Origin: Linyphia triangularis | Taxonomy: Eukaryota; Arthropoda; Arachnida; Araneae; Linyphiidae | Reading direction: 5' to 3' | NCBI GenBank assembly: GCA_963978545.1 | Contig: OZ021732.1 | Coordinates: 27,310,123 to 27,374,122 of the forward strand | Length of the DNA stretch: 64,000 nucleotides | Shown: positions 60,501-64,000 of the stretch, one piece after another | Numbering within the stretch: position 1 is the first letter of the stretch | How the letters are laid out: the number at the start of each line of letters is the position of its first letter | The notes under the pieces: generated by a model | Told to the model about the DNA's origin: nothing | The model's database searches: none | Seen by the model: the letters and a program-made list of their open reading frames with translations, nothing else | Program-made: the position numbers and the translations under genes

Positions 60501-63500
60501 TCTTACGGTGCCGTAAGCCCCTATAAACATATGATTTTAAAACAAAATTACGTTACACGAAAAAATTCAAAATAAAATATTTATGACAAAACCATTGCGT
60601 TAATATTTTGCAGTAGAGTTTGATGTCAAATGGATAAACTATAATTTGGACATCAATATTTAAAAATAAAAATAAAAATAATATTTTGCCCAAAAAGTTA
60701 ATTTTAATGAAAATATCATCTTTTGACAAGTGGTTGTCTTTACAGCTTTATGAAACTTGAAAGATATTATCATACTGTATAACGCTTATCTTAATACCAA
60801 AATTTACAGCTTAACAGAAGTCAGAATCCTCACAAAGTAGAATTTTTCAAATGCGATTATAAGTGTATTCAAAACGCTCGAATATATATAGTTATTTGCT
60901 AGCAGAATGTTGTTCACTCTGAACCATAACGTAGAAAAATGTCAGTGGGAAAAAAATGAAAATGTGATGCATTTCAAACGTTGAAAACTGTGAATACTGA
61001 AAATTCAAATATAAGGTTTCATATCAAAAGTAACGAAACCGCCTATTGTCTTCTATAATAATACAACAAAGAGTCTGTATGGGTGTATGTGGTTCTATTC
61101 TTGTGACTCTATAGAATGTTTGTTGAAATTCTGAACATATTTTGTGCTTTTTAATTTTGCTTTTGATAAACCGAATATTAACATTTTATAATTAATTTTT
61201 TTAATTAATTATTTTAAAGTGTTTTTTATATAAAGTGACTACTAATAGGCAAAGATGTCTAAAATTTTCAGCATAAGTAGTAGTTTCGACCTTATTATTG
61301 GGATTTTCACAAAAAGAATGATAAAGTTTTAATTATTTTTAATTATTTTTTTTAATTTAGTTTGTTTGCAAAATGACTAATAGTAGAATTAGAGCTCCTA
61401 AATTTAACACATAAGTAGTTTTGATCTTCTAAGCATAATTACCGTAAACAGGATGTCAAAACTTCAATGAGGTTTTGTTTTTTTAAATAATTTGTGTAAC
61501 TTTTGCCATCTTCCTCCAACGCGTCATAGACATCAAACAGAGTACAGTAGAAATGGACTTCGGGAGAGGATAGCATTAAGTTGGCAACATGAAGAGAACA
61601 TTGAATCCTTTAGCGAACGAAACGAGTCTGTGTTTAAGTACCAATGAGCTTTTCAGCAAACTTGGGTTTGCGAAGCAATGGCCCTGTCAGCGGGCTTAAG
61701 AGAGCTTGGTTTACGAATCGTCAAAAGTTGGGACCTGTACACAATGATGGGTCGCCGTAAAGCAGGCCGTGCAGCTAATTTAAATATTATAAACCTTAAG
61801 TAAGAATATGAGATGTGATTCAAATATTTATGTATAACTTACCTAATAGCAATCGGCATCACCAACAGAATGCCATGAACAGAAAATTAGGTAAAGTAAA
61901 ATGGAGATTGACAAAAATATAAAAGAAACATACTATTAATGTTCCGAAAAATTTGCTTTTCATTCATGGTCGCAGTTTTCTTTCTCCTCCGATTCAAACC
62001 CACTTTCAGAGTATAAAAGGTTTGGTTTAAAAGGTGGTATTTTAATTGAAAATTGACTTTTTCTTAAATTCAGGATCTTTGGGACAACTCAAAATTCTGA
62101 ACAATACATCGAGTATTGTTACATATATTTTATTACGTATATAGCACACATTGGATATCTTGCTGATAAGAGAAATATTTTGAAATTTTTTTGCAACTTA
62201 ATTTTTCATAATAAATAACTTTTTAAATGATTTTTCAAAAGGCTTTAGGTATTGAAAGATACTGATTCCCATTCAATTTGTATTGCAGATAATGAACTCG
62301 AAATAAATTTGTTTTTCCTTAAGAAAATTATATTTAAAAAAATTTTGTGCCAAAAGAAATCGACGGGGCCATGTTTCAAAGTCTCAAACCGAAATTTCGG
62401 TAATAGTTTAATATTTCCTTTGATCGTAGCTATACAGGTTAAGAAGAGGGGAAGTTAATGGAAATTTTTGAATTTTGTATAACACAGGAACTATGTTCAA
62501 TCCAAATTAAAGTTGAAATAAAAACAACCTAGTAAAGAACACTTTTTTTAAAAACAAAGTTCTTTTGAAGGCGATAAAAATAATAATTCTAATTCAACCT
62601 TATTATGATATTTAGTCTAGCTGTACCTTAACTTTGCCTTGAAGTATCACTTGTTGAAATATCTATAAATTACTAATTTATCATGTCCTGACAAAAACTA
62701 TAGAAACGTCGAATCAAAGTTATTCATGATAACTAACACCGGTTGTAAAGAAATTATTCTAAAAAAAAATGAGTTAAAATAGCAAAAATTATCACAGTTA
62801 TTTTTATCACTCCTATCCATACGACTAATGTCATAATTATAGGGAATATAAATGGGATCTTTCTAAAATATGCAAAAATTCAATAATTATTGTATTGTTA
62901 GCGACTCTGCCCATGTCACAAAATTACTCTGTAACTACAAATATTGATTATTAAAGCTTTTGAAGGCAAATCTTTTGAACCTTTAAAGCCTTTTGAAGGC
63001 ATTTAATGCACGGGCCTTGTTTTGAATTTCATAAAAGGAACACTGTGTTGTGAACGGTTCACTTCAAACCACTGTTTTAAATTGATTCTAATAAATACTT
63101 TATAACTGTCGTGATTTAAATTGTAATTTCGAATTATCTGAAAATGCAAAAGAAATTAAATAAATGCAAATGAAATAAAGGAACTGTGATAACTGTTGGA
63201 GGGAAATATCTTATTTAATGAAGATTAGCCTAAAAACAGCTGGGGAGATATAGAGAAGAATAACATTGCATCTGATGTGACAGGAAGAACAAAAAAGAAA
63301 GGGGGTGGGGGGGGGAAGGAAAAATCTAATATTAAAAGAATGATTTTTGTTAAACAGTAAAGGTTAACTTTTCAATGAGAATAGTTATTAAAGTAGCATA
63401 AGATAATTTTCAAACAATTTCTGCTCCTAAACTGTTCAAAAATCTACTCTGAATGAGTTAAGCTGAATCAGTTTGTCTAATATGTCATAACTTTTTAAAC

Positions 63501-64000
63501 AGTAATGAGCACTTATTTTCGTCTGGTAACCTACGAGTTAGGTTACTAAATAAAAAAGAATGCTCATTATTCGGCAAGTTCTGGTATATTTAACAAACGG
63601 TTTCAGTTCAAATCATTCAAAGTAGATTTTTGAACAGTTTCGGCCATTTTTGCCCCGGCAAACCAGTGTATTCATAATCTTGTAGAATTCCTATCATCTA
63701 TAAGAAATTCAGAGTTATATTCGATAGGATACCTAAACTTGCAGTCAACTCTCCATCTATAGGTCTTCAGTCCTTCTAGGAAAGAGAGTTTTTTTTAAAT
63801 TTGTAATGTGAAACTATTGTAAATAATTACCTTTTCCGAAACTTTTCATAGCAATAATGGATCAATGATAGCTTGAAAAATATTAGTTTTTCCAAATAGA
63901 ATTAATAGAAAATTATCCTTCGTAGTTAAACTTTACATTCTGATCTTTAACTTGCTAAAGAGACTTCTATGTTATATTTGGTATCTCATTTTAAAAACTT
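57572..64000. other. Region upstream of the ILP7 start exon; no gene seen
   Basis: AT-rich. It should contain, or lie before, the non-coding first exon and promoter of ILP7, which I could not identify. 59.22-59.33 kb and 61.50-61.78 kb are less AT-rich and coding-like in composition, but every frame is short and no family is recognised. A G-rich run lies at 63.30 kb. Confidence 0.45.

Overview
Eukaryotic nuclear DNA, AT-rich, with intron-containing genes, canonical GT/AG splice sites, tRNA-derived SINEs with AACC-type tails, several MITE families and a decayed Tc1-like transposon. The three genes are all animal genes, and one belongs to the arthropod insulin-like peptide 7 (ILP7/relaxin-like) family. 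The best guess is an arthropod genome, possibly a spider; the order is inferred from overall look and was not tested.

Layout. 1-16.7 kb has no recognisable intact gene. It holds dispersed repeats, including a MITE whose unoccupied site is visible in a second repeat copy, an ectopic 18S rRNA gene fragment at 8.2 kb, an (AT)n tract, a SINE and another MITE. 16.8-24.9 kb (+) is a three-exon GT31 beta-1,3-galactosyltransferase gene encoding a 352-residue type II Golgi membrane enzyme. 25-35 kb is mostly 3' flank and repeats. 35.3-37.5 kb (-) is a complete, uninterrupted 744-codon dynamin-related GTPase of the Drp1/DNM1L type (mitochondrial and peroxisomal fission). 38-44 kb is a repeat cluster with a long inverted repeat and a Tc1-like pseudogene split by a SINE.

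45.2-57.6 kb (-) is the most interesting locus: an ILP7-like prepropeptide split over three coding exons, each too short to stand out as an open reading frame. Phases join exactly (2, then 1). The 142-residue product has a signal peptide, a B chain, basic cleavage sites, a C peptide and an A chain with an expanded cysteine loop. Its 10.7 kb first intron carries two inverted copies of a CGGGATT minisatellite, a retroelement relic and a SINE. 57.6-64 kb shows no gene.

The three genes show no sign of acting together; this is an ordinary animal neighbourhood of unrelated single genes separated by repeats. There is no CRISPR, operon, phage or bacterial content.
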